Assembly: GCA_037974335.1 (NCBI GenBank)
Contig: CM075740.1
Coordinates: 13,971,071-14,035,070, forward strand
Direction of reading: 5' to 3'
Source of the DNA: Prionace glauca
Taxonomy: Eukaryota > Chordata > Chondrichthyes > Carcharhiniformes > Carcharhinidae
Length of the DNA: 64,000 nucleotides
Position numbers and translations under genes: made by a program. Below are positions 53,431 to 64,000 of the stretch, in pieces. The notes below the pieces were generated by a model. The model worked only from the letters and a program-made list of their open reading frames with translations, was not told the DNA's origin and ran no database searches. Within the stretch, counting starts at the first letter, position 1. Each line of letters opens with the position of its first letter.

Positions 53431-53839
53431 TGTGTTAACCTGGAAATAGGTGCTCCAGTCTGAGGGGACTTGAACCCACAACTCACCGATCTAAAAAGTG
53501 CTACTGCTGCACTCTTGATTGAATCAGGTAGATTCTTTACTAGCAAACTCTGCCAAAAGTTTGAGAGAGCAGCTTATACATATTTTCCCTCCATTACTAG
53601 CCATTCTTTGGGAATTTGTCTTGGTACATTATGAAGGAATCCCTAGCCTTTATCCACCTCCAATCCAATCAAGTCATTAGATTTCTGACTTCAAGGTCAA
53701 GTTTCCAGCCTCACGGGCAGACGCAGGCCGGAAGCTTTACTGCATCACTGATCCACAAACATCCTTCCTACCTCCATGCTAGAACCACGACTCAAGTCTA
53801 ATTGCAAAAAGCGGTAGTCAAACTAGTCCTTTCCATATC

Positions 53840-54300
53840 TAAACGCTGAGGAAAGTCTTTTAATGTCAAGGTATTAGAGAGGATGCAGAACTTTGGTCAT
53901 ATAGAAAGATTGGAGAAGTTGAGACTGTTATCTTTGCAGAAAGGAAGGTTGAGAAGAAATTTGATGGAGTGAAAATCATGAAGTGTTTGAACAGTAGATA
54001 AACTGGTCATGTTTGTAAAAGTATCAAGAACCAGACAGCAGAATCAAGGTAAATGGCAGAAGAAGCAATGGGACAAAGTGAGGAATAAGCCTTTCGTGAA
54101 TTGGTTAGGATCTAGAATGTACTGCCTGAGAGTGTGGTGAAGGCAGATTTAATTGAGGCTTTTAAAAGATACTTGGATCATAATCATGAAAAAAAGAAAA
54201 AATGCAGAAAAGCTAGGAGAATGCTACCAGTACATTACTTCTTCAGAGAGACAGCACAAACACAATGGGTTTAATGGCCTATTTCTGTGCTATACAGAAT
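53840..54300 (+). mobile_element. CR1-like LINE 3' end, old
   Basis: GGATGCAGAACTTTGGTCAT onward resembles the CR1-B 3' region; ends near TTTCTGTGCTATACAGAATA. No open frame. Confidence 0.5.
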
Positions 54301-54786
54301 AGGACAATAATAGATACATGGATGCAGACAGGCAAGATCATATTTAAACCAAATAAATCAAAAAGAGCAGACTGCCCTACCAAAATTGGTGGGAAGCAAA
54401 TAATAAAACTCAAAACGAGTTTGGGCAAAGGGATTAAATGAATACATCTTGCAGTGCTGCCACAGGCACAAAAGCCCCAATGTATGTTGTTAACTTGGTT
54501 TAGTGGTGGACTCAAGTCAGATGATGGTAGCATAAAGAAGCAGTCCAGAATATAGGCACATAATTCAGACACATGTGTAGTATTTATAGCAATGCTGCAC
54601 TTCAAGATGCATTTTGTTTCATTTGAGACATCAAACCATGGCCCAGTCTAACCTTTCAAATGAAAAGTGCAGGGAATTATTCTGCAGCCTCTTGGTCAAT
54701 ATCTATCCCATATTCAGAATTATTAAAACAGAAGTTTAATCAGATCATGTGTAATCCCAATTCCTACTACCCTTTATTTAGAAGTG

Positions 54787-54985
54787 CTTGATTTGATTTA
54801 TTGTCACATGTATTAACATATAGTGAAAAGCATTGTTTCTTATGCGCTATACAGACAAAACATACCATTCACAGAGAAGGAAATGAGAGAGTGTAGAGTG
54901 TAGTTTTACAGTCATAGCTAGGTTGTAGAGAAAGATCAACTTAAGGCAAGGTAAGTCCATTCAAAGGTCTGACAGTAGTGAAAAA
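54787..54985 (-). mobile_element. L2-like LINE 3' end
   Basis: TTGATTTGATTTATTGTCAC through AGAAAGATCAACTTAAGGCA; same 3' UTR as 33790-33990 and, reversed, 38790-38950. Confidence 0.65.
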
Positions 54986-55269
54986 GCTGTTCTTGAATCA
55001 GTAATAGACTACACTGCTTGGCTTAACTTGAAAATTATGCCTCACTCTGGAATTCACTATGGGACGAAATAATTTTACTTTCAATTTACCCTTTCAAATC
55101 ATCTTAGGAGTTAAGGTTAAATTATTGTTCAATCTAACATTTGTATAGCGTGCCTTAATAACGCAACTTGCTATAAACATTCTATTTGAATAGGGATTAC
55201 ATTTTAAAAGACAAATGGCAGCAAAAAAAAGACGTTGGAAATCGGGAGGTTGTGAGAATGCAAGTTCTT

Positions 55270-55900
55270 TATTCCTGGTTCAGAAATGAAGTTGTGCATT
55301 ATAAATAATTTCAGGACAATCAGCAGTGAATGAAGGCGAAAGAACCAGACTTATAGCCCTGTCCGTCAGCGGGTTGCTGGCCTCAATGTGGGCCGTGGAG
55401 AAGCACCGGGACCGCCGAAGGGGGCCGACTGTGGCCTTAGGTAGCAGGAACTGGGACACGTGTCCCGCAGCGGCCTCCAGGCCCAGTCGGGTGAAAGCTG
55501 TCGCGACACAGCATCGCCTGGAGCCTAACCGCGAGGCCACACTCGGGTCACTCTCTCCGCTCCCGGGGCCAGAGCCGCTTTTCCCCTCTTCCCGTGGCTC
55601 AGAGCCGCACTCCCGCTTCCCGGAGCCCGGGCCGCCCTCAAACCCTCGCACTCACCTCGAGCTCCGGAAAGAAAGGAAAAGGCGCGGCGCGCGCCGTCCC
55701 ATTAGCCACTGCGCCACCGCCAACTGACCAATCACCGCACACATTGCGGTGAGGATTAACCAATCACACAGCGCGGAACAAGGAGCTGACCAATCGACAA
55801 ATGGCTCTGTGGAAGGGACAGCCTATCACAGAGCATCACAACGGACCAATCAAACAACGGAGAAGGCTGACGACAGGACATGATCCGTCCAATCAAATGC
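55270..55900 (-). promoter_or_regulatory. RPLP0: RPLP0 promoter and CpG-rich region
   Basis: GC- and CpG-rich sequence in an otherwise AT-rich window. Upstream of the start are five CCAAT boxes, all in the plus direction (inverted relative to the gene): 55728, 55760, 55790, 55846 and 55889. By family knowledge such Y boxes bind NF-Y. No TATA box seen. The plus-strand open frame of 133 codons (55326-55727) in this region is due to high GC content. Confidence 0.75.
55656..55682 (-). other. RPLP0: RPLP0 non-coding exon 1 with TOP-like start
   Basis: On the minus strand the sequence CCTTTTCCTTTCTTTCCGGA leads to CTCGAG|GTGAGT, a strong donor. A C followed by a long pyrimidine run at the cap site is the 5' TOP motif that puts ribosomal-protein mRNAs under mTOR/LARP1 control (established for this class). 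The exact cap base is inferred. Confidence 0.75.
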
Positions 55901-55923
55901 CGCAGGAGCTCCCCCCCCCCCCC

Positions 55924-56177
55924 GGAGTAGGCTTACATTAATACTGCAATGAAGTTAGTGAAATTCCCTTAGTCACCTCACTTTGGCACCTGTTCGGGTA
56001 CAGGAAGGGAGAATTTAGCATGACCAATGCACCTAACCAGCACACCTTTCAGACTGTGGAAGGAAACCCATGCAGATACAAGGAGAACATGCAGATTGAG
56101 CACAGACAGGGACCCAAGCCAAGAATTGAACCTGGATCCCTGGTGCCATGAGGCAACAGTGCTAACCACTGTGCCAC
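55924..56177 (-). mobile_element. tRNA-derived SINE, type 2 tail
   Basis: GAGTAGGCTTACATTAATAC to GTGCTAACCACTGTGCCACA. Inserted just upstream of the RPLP0 promoter, next to a C run (about 55911-55923). Confidence 0.8.
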
Positions 56178-56975
56178 AGTGGTCTATTTAAATGTTTTAA
56201 TATGTTTTCTTCGGTGGGTCATGTGACTTTTGAACATTGCTTCAGAAGGCAGTGGAAGTGAGGGCCACAGACGTATATTGATTCCATTGCCCAACAAGAA
56301 ACTAAGGTTATCAGGGTAGATGGGTCTCTGCAAACAAATCAGCCATGATTTTATTTAACGCTGAAGCAGGCTCAAAAGGCTGAATAGCCTGCTTCTGTGA
56401 TGAAACCTGAGAAACTTAACTTTGACTGCAAGTCAGAGTTTGAACCACATTTCCCGTCAGCTCCTGGGACTTTCATGAACACTGCAGCTAGGAACTGGCT
56501 ACATACGCATAGTCATTTTTTAAATTTCAGGCTGGGCAACAGGCCAAGAAAAGAAAAAAAATACGAAACAGTGAAAATCTACAAGTCAGGTGACCTGAAC
56601 AGGAGTTGCATTAGAGAGAAGCATGGAGCAGGACACAGGGAGGGGGGAGAGGTCTGAGAAATAAAGTCCTAGGTAAGGGATAAAGATAGGGATCAGGTTT
56701 AGATCCCATTGAGTCAAGATGAATGGCAGGAATAAAGGGCTCCAAGTTAAAGAAAGAGCAGTGGGAGGCAGACTTGAAGCAAAATGATCTTGAAATAAAT
56801 CGTAAAGATCTGAGGAGGTAGTCAAAGATTGGTGACTCCTTCCTGATTGCATTTGGAGTAGCAGTGTTCTGCTTGACACGGTGAAGATCTAAAAGTGTGT
56901 TTTGGAAGGTGAGTGTATGTGGGGATCCAGAGGACAGGAATTGCAGAAGACGAAATTGAAACCCTTGAGGTGATC
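56178..56975. other. Mostly unrecognised
   Basis: 56215-56400 looks like an old plus-strand CR1 3' end (AATCAGCCATGATTTTATTT); the rest is not named. Confidence 0.4.
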
Positions 56976-57254
56976 AACATTTATTTATTAATGTCACAAG
57001 TAGGCATACATTAACACTGCAATGAAGTTACTTTGAAAATCCCCTAGTGGCCACACTCAAGTGTCTATTCGGGTACACTCAGGGAATTTAGCATGGCCAA
57101 TGCACCTACCAGCACATCTTTCAAACTGTGGGAGGAAACCCACACAGACACAGGGAGAACATGCAGACTTGGCACAGACAGTGACCAAAGCCAGAAATTG
57201 AACCTGGGACGCTGGCATTGAGGCAGCAGTGCTAACCACTGTGCCACCATGCCA
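56976..57254 (-). mobile_element. tRNA-derived SINE, type 2 tail
   Basis: CATTTATTTATTAATGTCAC, GTAGGCATACATTAACACTG and head GTGCTAACCACTGTGCCACC. Confidence 0.85.
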
Positions 57255-57269
57255 CAGGAAACAATTGTT

Positions 57270-57580
57270 CCCCATGGTTGAGGGGTCAATCATAACAGGG
57301 CATAGTTTTATGGTAAGGAGTGGGAGATTCAGAGGGGATTTGAGAAAAAATAATTTCACTCACAGGGACTGCACTGCCTGGGAAGGTGAGAGAGACCGGA
57401 AACCTTACAACCTTTAAAAAGTATTTGGGTGAGCACTTGAAACATCATAACATTCAAGGATATGGGACAAGTGCTGGAAAATGAGATCAGCAATTAGCAC
57501 AATTTTTGTTGCTAGTTATTGTTGGTGGAGACTCGATGGGCCGAAGGGCCGTTTCTGTGATGCACGATTCTAAGTTAGTG
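57270..57580 (+). mobile_element. CR1-like LINE 3' end, old
   Basis: GAGATTCAGAGGGGATTTGA to GGACTCGATGGGCCGAAGGG; resembles the CR1-B 3' region. Confidence 0.5.
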
Positions 57581-58160
57581 GAGTGAACAAGTTATACAAC
57601 TTGCAGAATGTGCTGCTCAATTTGTACAAGAAATTTCAAAAATAGACTGCATTCTAAGCACCAGATGTATTGCAGGTTCATTTTGAACAGTGCATGGTGC
57701 AACCAAGAAGCATAGTGCACTCACTTCGAACTGACAGTGAAAGATGGAACATAGTCCGCATCCGGCAGGAATCTCTAAGGGTCTGATAAAGAGAATTTCC
57801 TCAAAACAGTTTTTCTTAGATTCAGCTTTGATGTCTGACACATTACAAACTTGGCATGCTCAGAGTGTTTGCAGAAATGCACAAAAATGATTGAATGTGC
57901 AGACAATCTGATCTCTCACAGCATGCAGTACCTGAGTGGACTAAAAGATTGAACTGACACGAAAACTTACTGGAAGACAAAGTTGCAAAGCGCAGGGAAT
58001 GTTTGGAATGGTTTTGTTACGGAGCAACAGCAAGATTAGCACCATTAACTGTCAACAAGTTCTTAGCAGACTTTGTCATAATTTAGAAAATTGAATGTTT
58101 ACAACCATGTCATTGAAAAGCTCTTTCAGCTTCTGAAATCCAATTCATGTAGACATCTGT
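57581..58160. other. No recognised feature
   Basis: No gene or named repeat seen. Confidence 0.35.
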
Positions 58161-58169
58161 GATCAGAAG

Positions 58170-58460
58170 TCAGGAGGTCCCCACGCCCACCCTACGAACC
58201 ACACAACCCCTCCCACCAACCAACACCTCCCCCGACCATCCAACACCCCAATCCTAATCCACTCCCCAATCCTAATCCTAACCCTAACCCCACCTGACCC
58301 TCCCCCTAATGATCACCCAACTCCGCCCACACTGATCATCTGGTAACACGCACCAACCAATCTCCCCAAACATCCAACTCCCACAGACCACCCGACTCTC
58401 TCACTGACCATGCATCCACGCACCTCCCTCCCCACTCCCTGCTGCTCCCGAACCCATTCC
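58170..58460. repeat. C/A-rich degenerate tandem repeat
   Basis: Built from units like CCCGACCATCCAACACCCC, with a short telomere-like stretch CCTAATCCTAACCCTAACCC near 58265-58288. Degenerate, abuts the CR1 element. Confidence 0.6.
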
Positions 58461-58469
58461 ACTCCTATT

Positions 58470-59200
58470 CACTTACCTCCTCAACTGCTTCACTGGGCAG
58501 GGAATTCCACAGATTCACAACCCTTTGTGTGAAGAAGTTCCTCCTCAACTCAGTCCTAAATGTGCTTCCCCTCCTTTTGAGGCTATGCCCTTGGTTCTAG
58601 TTTCACCTGCCAGTGGAAACAACTTCCCTGCCTCTATCTTACCTGCCTCTATCTTACCTATTCCTTTCATAATTTTATATGTTTCTATAAGATCTCCTCT
58701 CATTCTTCTGAATTCCAAAGAGTATTGCCTCAGTCTCTCTTCATAAGCTGACACTTTCAACTCCAGAATCAACCTAGTGAATCTCCTCTGCACCCCCTCT
58801 AGCACCAGTATATCCTTTCTGAAGTAAGAAAATAAAGACTGTACACACTATTCCACGTGTGGCCTCACCAGCACCTTATATAGCTGCAACATAATCTCGC
58901 TGTTTTTAAACTCCATCCCTCTAGCAATGAAGGACAAAATTCCATTTGCCTTCTTAATTACGTGCTGCACCTGCAAACCAACTTCTGGAGATTTTTGCAC
59001 AAGGACACCCAGCTCCCTCTGCACAGCAGCACGTTGCAATTTTTTACCATTTAAATAATAGTCCATTTTTGCTGTTATTCCTACCAAAATGGACGAGCTC
59101 ACATTTACCAACATTGTACTTCATCTGCCAGACCCTCGCCCACTCACTTAGACTATCTATGTCCCTTTGCAGACTTTTAGCATTGTTTGCACACTTTGCT
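58470..59200 (-). mobile_element. CR1-A-like LINE, RT C-terminus, old
   Basis: Minus-strand frames 58848-59114 (LQRAAVQRELGVLVQKS, VIKKANGILSFIARGMEF) and 58545-58805 (LEGVQRRFTRLILELK, EFRRMRGDLIETYKIM). Diverged from the young copies and missing the 3' tail. Confidence 0.8.
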
Positions 59201-59430
59201 GACAATTTGATAGCCAATTGGACACATTGTCTTTAGAATGCTAATTAACTTGTGACAAACACAAGGGAGGGTCTGATTCTTTGAGGATCCAAAGCCTCTC
59301 AGCTGGTCTGGGCATTCTCTCCCCCTATGTTTGTTGTAATTTCTGGAATAAGCTTCTATATTGCAGCACATGTAATTTATTCACACAGTCTCCAGATATT
59401 TTGAAGTGTTATTATAAAACAGATGGAGAT
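59201..59430. other. No recognised feature
   Basis: Short unique stretch; nothing named. Confidence 0.35.
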
Positions 59431-59764
59431 CATAGAATCCCTACAGTGCAGAAGGCCATTCGGCCCTTCAATTCTACACCAAGTGTCTGACAGAGCATTC
59501 CACCCAGGCCCTATCCCCATAATCTACACATTTTCCCGACTTATCCCCCTAACCTACACATCTTGGAACACTAAGGGACAATTTAGCATGGCCAATCCAC
59601 CAAAACTGCACATCTTTGGACTGGGAGGGGAAACTCGAGCACCCGGAGGAAACCCACACAGACACAGGGAGAACATACAAAGTCCACACGGTCATCCGAG
59701 GCTGGAATTGAATCTGATTCCCTGGTGCTGCGAGACAGCAGTGCTACCCAATGTTCCATAGGCT
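59431..59764 (-). mobile_element. tRNA-derived SINE, HE1-like
   Basis: ATAGAATCCCTACAGTGCAG tail side; body GGAGGAAACCCACACAGACA; decayed head AGTGCTACCCAATGTTCCAT. Confidence 0.8.
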
Positions 59765-60179
59765 GCCCACAGATGGGTCTGGACATGCATACTTTTTTAC
59801 TCTAACGTTTAGGCTGAGGCACCTTCCCATGTCTAATGACCCATGAGCCAGACAAAGCATGTGCTTATGTTTGTTCCCCTAGCTAATGTTTCCTTGAACA
59901 AGTTGCTAAAGCTTGAGGGATGCTATTTTGCACCAAATATTCTTATCACCTGCCCTCAGTGCATTAGAGAGATCTCCAGGTCCTGTGACCGTCAAGTGCC
60001 ACAGTGCGACTTGGATCCCAAGCTTCTGGTTCAGTGGCCAGGACTCTACCCACAAGATCTTTCTTCATCAGGGACAATCATCCAGTATTTATCTCCCTTA
60101 ACCCAACCTCCAGCTCAACACATTTCACTTACACTGAACAATAACAGCAGTCAACAAATGATTTGTGCTGGTCATGTTT

Positions 60180-60480
60180 CTAGGTTTGCCAGCATCTGAT
60201 TTAACTCTATGTGTGATAGACATTCTGATATTTGCAATCATGGACTATGTTACCGTCTTCCCCTTGGATCCAATGTCAGTACACAGACTGCTCAACATCT
60301 GCGACCAGTTCAAACTGGCCTTGGGTTCTAAGGTAAATCATGGCAAGAGCTGGGAACTGGGTGGACCCCTTCACCATCCTAAGGATGGTGGGGATATGTT
60401 TAGGAGGCACCAGAGCATGCGTTAGAAACTGGCAGGAGCAAGTAGGTATTATGATATCCCTCATGATTTCTCAATTCTTC
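60180..60480 (+). mobile_element. Tx1-like (L1 group) LINE RT fragment
   Basis: One frame reads MDYVTVFPLDPMSVHRLLNI, then QFKLALGSKVNHGKS, closely parallel to the Tx1-type block YADDVTVFCSDPxSVRxLL...ASGAKVNxxKSE. The catalytic YADD is changed to IMDY. A single short fragment, abutting the CR1 copy at 60519. Confidence 0.5.
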
Positions 60481-60518
60481 TCTAAAGATGTTTTTCAGGG
60501 CATACATTACAAATATTG

Positions 60519-61412
60519 CTGGTGACACCAAGATTGGTGGAACGGCAAATTGCGCGGAGGGTGTGGAGAGTCTACAGAAGGATCTAGATAGGCTGGGCGA
60601 ATGGGCCAGGAACTGGCAAATGGAATTTAATGTTGGTAAGTGCGAGGTGGTCCACTTTGGTAGGAATAATGGTAGGAAGGATTATTACTTATGTGGCGAA
60701 AAACTGCAGCAGGCGACGGTGCAGAGGGACCTCGGGGTCCTTGTGCATGAGTCACAAAAACCCAGCTTGCAGGTGCAGCAGGTGGTCAGGAAGGCTAATG
60801 GGATGCTGGCCTTCAGAGCGAGGGGGATTGAATATAAAAGTAGGGAGGTCTTGCTGCGGCTATATAGGGCATTGGCGAGGCCGCAGCTGGTGTACTGTGT
60901 GCAGTTTTGGGCGCCCTACTTACGCAAGGATATTTTGGCCTTGGAGGGAGTGCAGAGGTTGTTTACTAGGCTGATGCCGGAGTTGAGCTATGAGGAGAGG
61001 CTGAATAAACTAGGCTTGTACTCGTTAGAGTTTAGAAGAATGAGGGGAGATCTCATTGAGACATATAAGATGATGAATGGGATGGATAGGATAGAGGTGG
61101 AGAGACTCTTCCCGCTCAGAAAGGACAGTAGGACTAGGGGACACAGCCTCAAGATAAAGGGGGGGGGGCGGTTTAGAACGGAGTTGAGGAAGAACTTCTT
61201 CACTCAAAGGGTGGTGAATCTCTGGAATTCTCTGCCTGTTGAAGTGGTGGAGGCTACCTTGCTAAATATTTTTAAGACGCAGGTTGATGGGTTTTTGATA
61301 AGAGAGGGGATTAAGGGTTATGGGGAGAGGGCGGGAATGTGGAACTGAGCCACGACAGATCAGCCATGATCTTACTGAATGACGGGGCAGGCTCCTATTT
61401 CTTATGTTCTTA
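60519..61412 (+). mobile_element. CR1-A LINE, 5'-truncated, open frame
   Basis: Starts inside the RT at GDTKIGGTANCAEGVESLQK (just after FAD) and keeps one open frame to the natural stop near 61348 (286 codons counting upstream host bases). The 3' UTR lacks about 25 bases before the tail (GGCAGGCTCCTATTTCTTAT). Young copy. Confidence 0.9.
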
Positions 61413-62160
61413 ATTTGATTCTCGAGTTTCCGCTGAAGATAAAGAACCAAAGCACATCTTTTATCTTGAACTTGTCATATTTTCCAGAACATTTTTTGGC
61501 ACTCAGCCAATGATACCACTGAAAACTGATCAATGTTGGATTATAGTCATTGGAGTTACTGGTAAACAACTCAATGTTTATACCAAGCTGCATGTTAAAT
61601 TACATAGCCTTACCATATATAGAATCGATGGCTCCAGCATGTTTAACATCAATCCAAACAATCATCCGTATTTGATCAACACAGAAAATGGCAGGTCACA
61701 TCTCACAGGGCAGGTCATGACTTGCTGCAGTCTTCTCTGACCTGCACCTGTATTTAATACACGACTGACATTCCTGGCATCCTTGGCTTGTCACGGTTGT
61801 GCTGTTGGACACGCAGCCAGACAATGATGTACACGTAATGTCCAACCCAACACCACAGCCCAGGACTACATGTGACTAATGTACTGAAGTTTGGGCAGCC
61901 ATTGCAAAGGCACAATGGGGAAGGTCACTAAGACCTTTTAGCCACAGAACTCCTTGGGCTGAATGAATATTGTATACAGTGAATATTACGTGTACCTCAG
62001 TTGTATTGAAGGACCTTGGTGTGCAACTTGTTATATTTGAACTTTTAAATATCTTTGCACCGTTTGTAATGATCATTTTGAAATGCCTGTGATGTTTCTT
62101 TGACTGTACTGAAGCACCTCAGAGTGAAACTTGATACTTATTTATTGCAGTGTGTGTGAT
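61413..62160. other. No recognised feature
   Basis: Between two CR1 copies; no gene or repeat recognised. Confidence 0.4.
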
Positions 62161-62733
62161 AGCTGGAGTACTGTGTGCAGTTTTGGGCGCCGCACCTGCG
62201 CAAGGATGTTTTGGCCCTGGAGGGAGTGCAGAGGAGGTTTACTCGGCTGATACCGGAGTTGAGGGGATTGAGCTATGAGGAGAGGCTGAATAAACTAGGC
62301 TTGTACTCGTTAGAGTTTAGAAGAATGAGGGGAGATCTCATTGAGACGTATAAGATGATGAATGGGATGGATAGGATAGAGGTGGAGAGACTGTTCCCGC
62401 TCAAAAAAGACAGTAGGACTAGGGGGCACAGCCTCAAGATTAAGGGGGGGCGGTTTAGAACAGAGTTGAGGAGGAACTTCTTCACTCAAAGGGTGGTGAA
62501 TCTCTGGAATTCTCTGCCCGTTGAAGTGGTGGAGGCTGCCTCACTAAATATTTTTAAGAAACGGGTTGATGGGTTTTTGATAAGAGAAGGGATTAAGGGT
62601 TATGGGGAGAGGGCGGGAAGGTGGAGCTGAGTCACGACAGATCAGCCATGATCTTATTGAATGGCGGGGCAGGCTCGAAGGGCCAGATGGCCTACTCCTG
62701 CTCCTATTTCTTATGTTCTTATGTTCTTATAGC
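62161..62733 (+). mobile_element. CR1-A LINE 3' end, open frame
   Basis: Starts at LEYCVQFWAPHLRKDVLALE and stays open to 62630 (151 codons). Ends in three TTCTTATG-type units (TTATGTTCTTATGTTCTTAT), the clearest tail in the window. Young copy. Confidence 0.92.
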
Positions 62734-63116
62734 CATTTTGGATTTTTTCTAATGTTCTTTCAAATAAATATGAATTTATATTATGAATAAAGTATATTTT
62801 GTTTTACATTGCACTGTACTTCAGCAATGCAGCTACAACTCCCTTGAAAGCAGTGTTGTTGGATGTGATCAAATTTCAAACTTCGAAACTTCAGCTCCTC
62901 TCCAGGGACTCTGAATCTGTGCCAACATCTGGCAGGTGTGGTAGCGCATTTGGCAGACACAGGCAGAGGAGCTGTAAGACACAATCTCCCCAGACTGCCA
63001 ATTTCATAAGTATGAGACACTCGCTGCCCTGGGAAGAAAACATATGGGAGAATCTGCAATTTTAATGAAGTCTTGCAAAGAAACAGGATAGTTGGTCATT
63101 CTGGAGAGATCATATC
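62734..63116. other. No recognised feature
   Basis: No gene or named repeat seen. Confidence 0.4.
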
Positions 63117-63356
63117 GGGATGGCATGGTGATTAGCACTGCTGCTCACAGCGCTAGGGACCCTGGTTCAATTCCAGCCTTGGGTGACTGTGTGGAGTTTG
63201 TGCATTCTCCCTCCGTCTATATGGATTTCTTCTGGGTGCTTTGATTTCCTTCCACAGTCCAAAGATGTGCAGTGGCCATGGTGAAAGAAAAATGCCCCTT
63301 GGTGTCCCAAGATGCATAGGTTTAGATAGATTAGCCATGGTAAAGGTGTGGGATAA
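63117..63356 (+). mobile_element. tRNA-derived SINE, HE1-like, 3'-truncated
   Basis: Head GGGATGGCATGGTGATTAGC, B-box-like GGTTCAATTCC, body TTCCTTCCACAGTCCAAAGA. The tail is missing. Confidence 0.75.
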
Positions 63357-64000
63357 TGGGGATTTCCTCAAAATTGTTCAGATGTTCCAGTTGTCAACTG
63401 TTCTCTTGTTGGGCAACACTTAAACCAGTCAAACAATCAACTATAAACTGTGTAAGAATTTTGTGATCAATTAGCTCTCAATGACAGCACTGACATCAGC
63501 GGCATAGCACACAGCTTGATTTTTATCAGATAGAGGCAAATTTTAAATCACAGAGGATTTTTATCAATGAAATGGACAGCAAAGCGATCGGCTTTGTAAA
63601 TACATGTCTGGCTACATTGAATGGCTGAAGCCCGGCTGCAGTAAAATGGCAAAACATGAACGAGAGATGGATCACCAAATTTAACTGGGAAAACAATCAG
63701 TTAGCAAAACAGGACCAACTTACATGCTGGTATGTGAGTTACTTGTCCTCCAGCCTCCAGACCACGTCTGGAGTGAGATACCTATTTACTAGCACGTCCC
63801 AAACTAAAGTCTTTAGAAAGAAAGAAAATAACAAGCCTAAGTTGACATCTGCCTACTCATCTGTCAGTATAGCTCTGCCCATTCACATGACTTTCTTCTT
63901 GTCAATCAACCTAATTAAACCCCACTCTAAAATGCCAGGGCACAACCTAAAAAAATAACAAAACTGCATTAACTCAGATTAAAACAAACACACCCCAGTA
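63357..64000. other. No recognised feature
   Basis: AT-rich; no gene or named repeat seen. A 100-codon plus-strand open frame (63656-63958) has no recognisable domain. Confidence 0.4.

Noticed and set aside
55326-55727. 133-codon plus-strand open frame at the CpG-rich region
   Set aside because: GC-rich promoter sequence of RPLP0 opens several frames; Arg/Pro-rich and without a domain.
58255-58300. True telomere sequence
   Set aside because: Only two or three imperfect CCCTAA units inside a degenerate array.

Overview
The window reads as nuclear DNA of a cartilaginous fish (shark or ray). It has vertebrate-style split genes, dense tRNA-derived SINEs of the elasmobranch HE1 kind, many CR1-clade LINE pieces with TTCTTATG- or TTCTATG-type tails, L2-like and Tx1-like LINE pieces, and Penelope-like (GIY-YIG) retroelement fragments. 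No bacterial, plasmid or CRISPR features were seen.

Two host genes are well supported. (1) About 3.3-10.9 kb, plus strand: an unreported-looking immunoglobulin-superfamily receptor. It has a single V domain with a VJ-type end (Gly-Asn-Gly-Ser), closest by eye to NKp30 (NCR3) and CD28H (TMIGD2). A separate transmembrane exon follows, then three cytoplasmic exons that keep phase and carry an ITSM-like motif (TIYAVI), IVYSDP, and a perfect ITIM (IVYSRL). The exons sum to about 275 residues and look intact. (2) About 41.1-55.7 kb, minus strand: the complete RPLP0 gene for ribosomal stalk protein P0. It has 8 exons, a 312-residue product, a non-coding first exon with a TOP-like pyrimidine start, a GC-rich promoter with five CCAAT boxes, and a polyadenylation signal.

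The rest is repeat-rich. 0-3 kb: Penelope-like pieces and a SINE. 11-15 kb: two CR1 copies in opposite orientation flanking Penelope-like copies that also face away from each other, with one CR1 interrupted by a younger CR1 tail. 15.8-16.7 kb: a GA/GTG-rich minisatellite with a higher-order period near 486 bp. 17-36 kb: scattered SINE, CR1, L2 and Penelope-like fragments with unrecognised sequence between them. 36.4-40.7 kb: a long minus-strand CR1 next to an L2-like 3' end. 58-63 kb: more CR1, a Tx1-like fragment and SINEs. RPLP0 intron 4 holds the longest CR1 (about 3.8 kb, with esterase ORF1, endonuclease and reverse transcriptase), which landed inside an older SINE.

Names used here: CR1-A means copies ending in TTCTTATG repeats; CR1-B an older, more diverged group; CR1-C a third group recognised by its 3' end. 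All repeat identities come from reading the sequence and remembered family features, with no database search.
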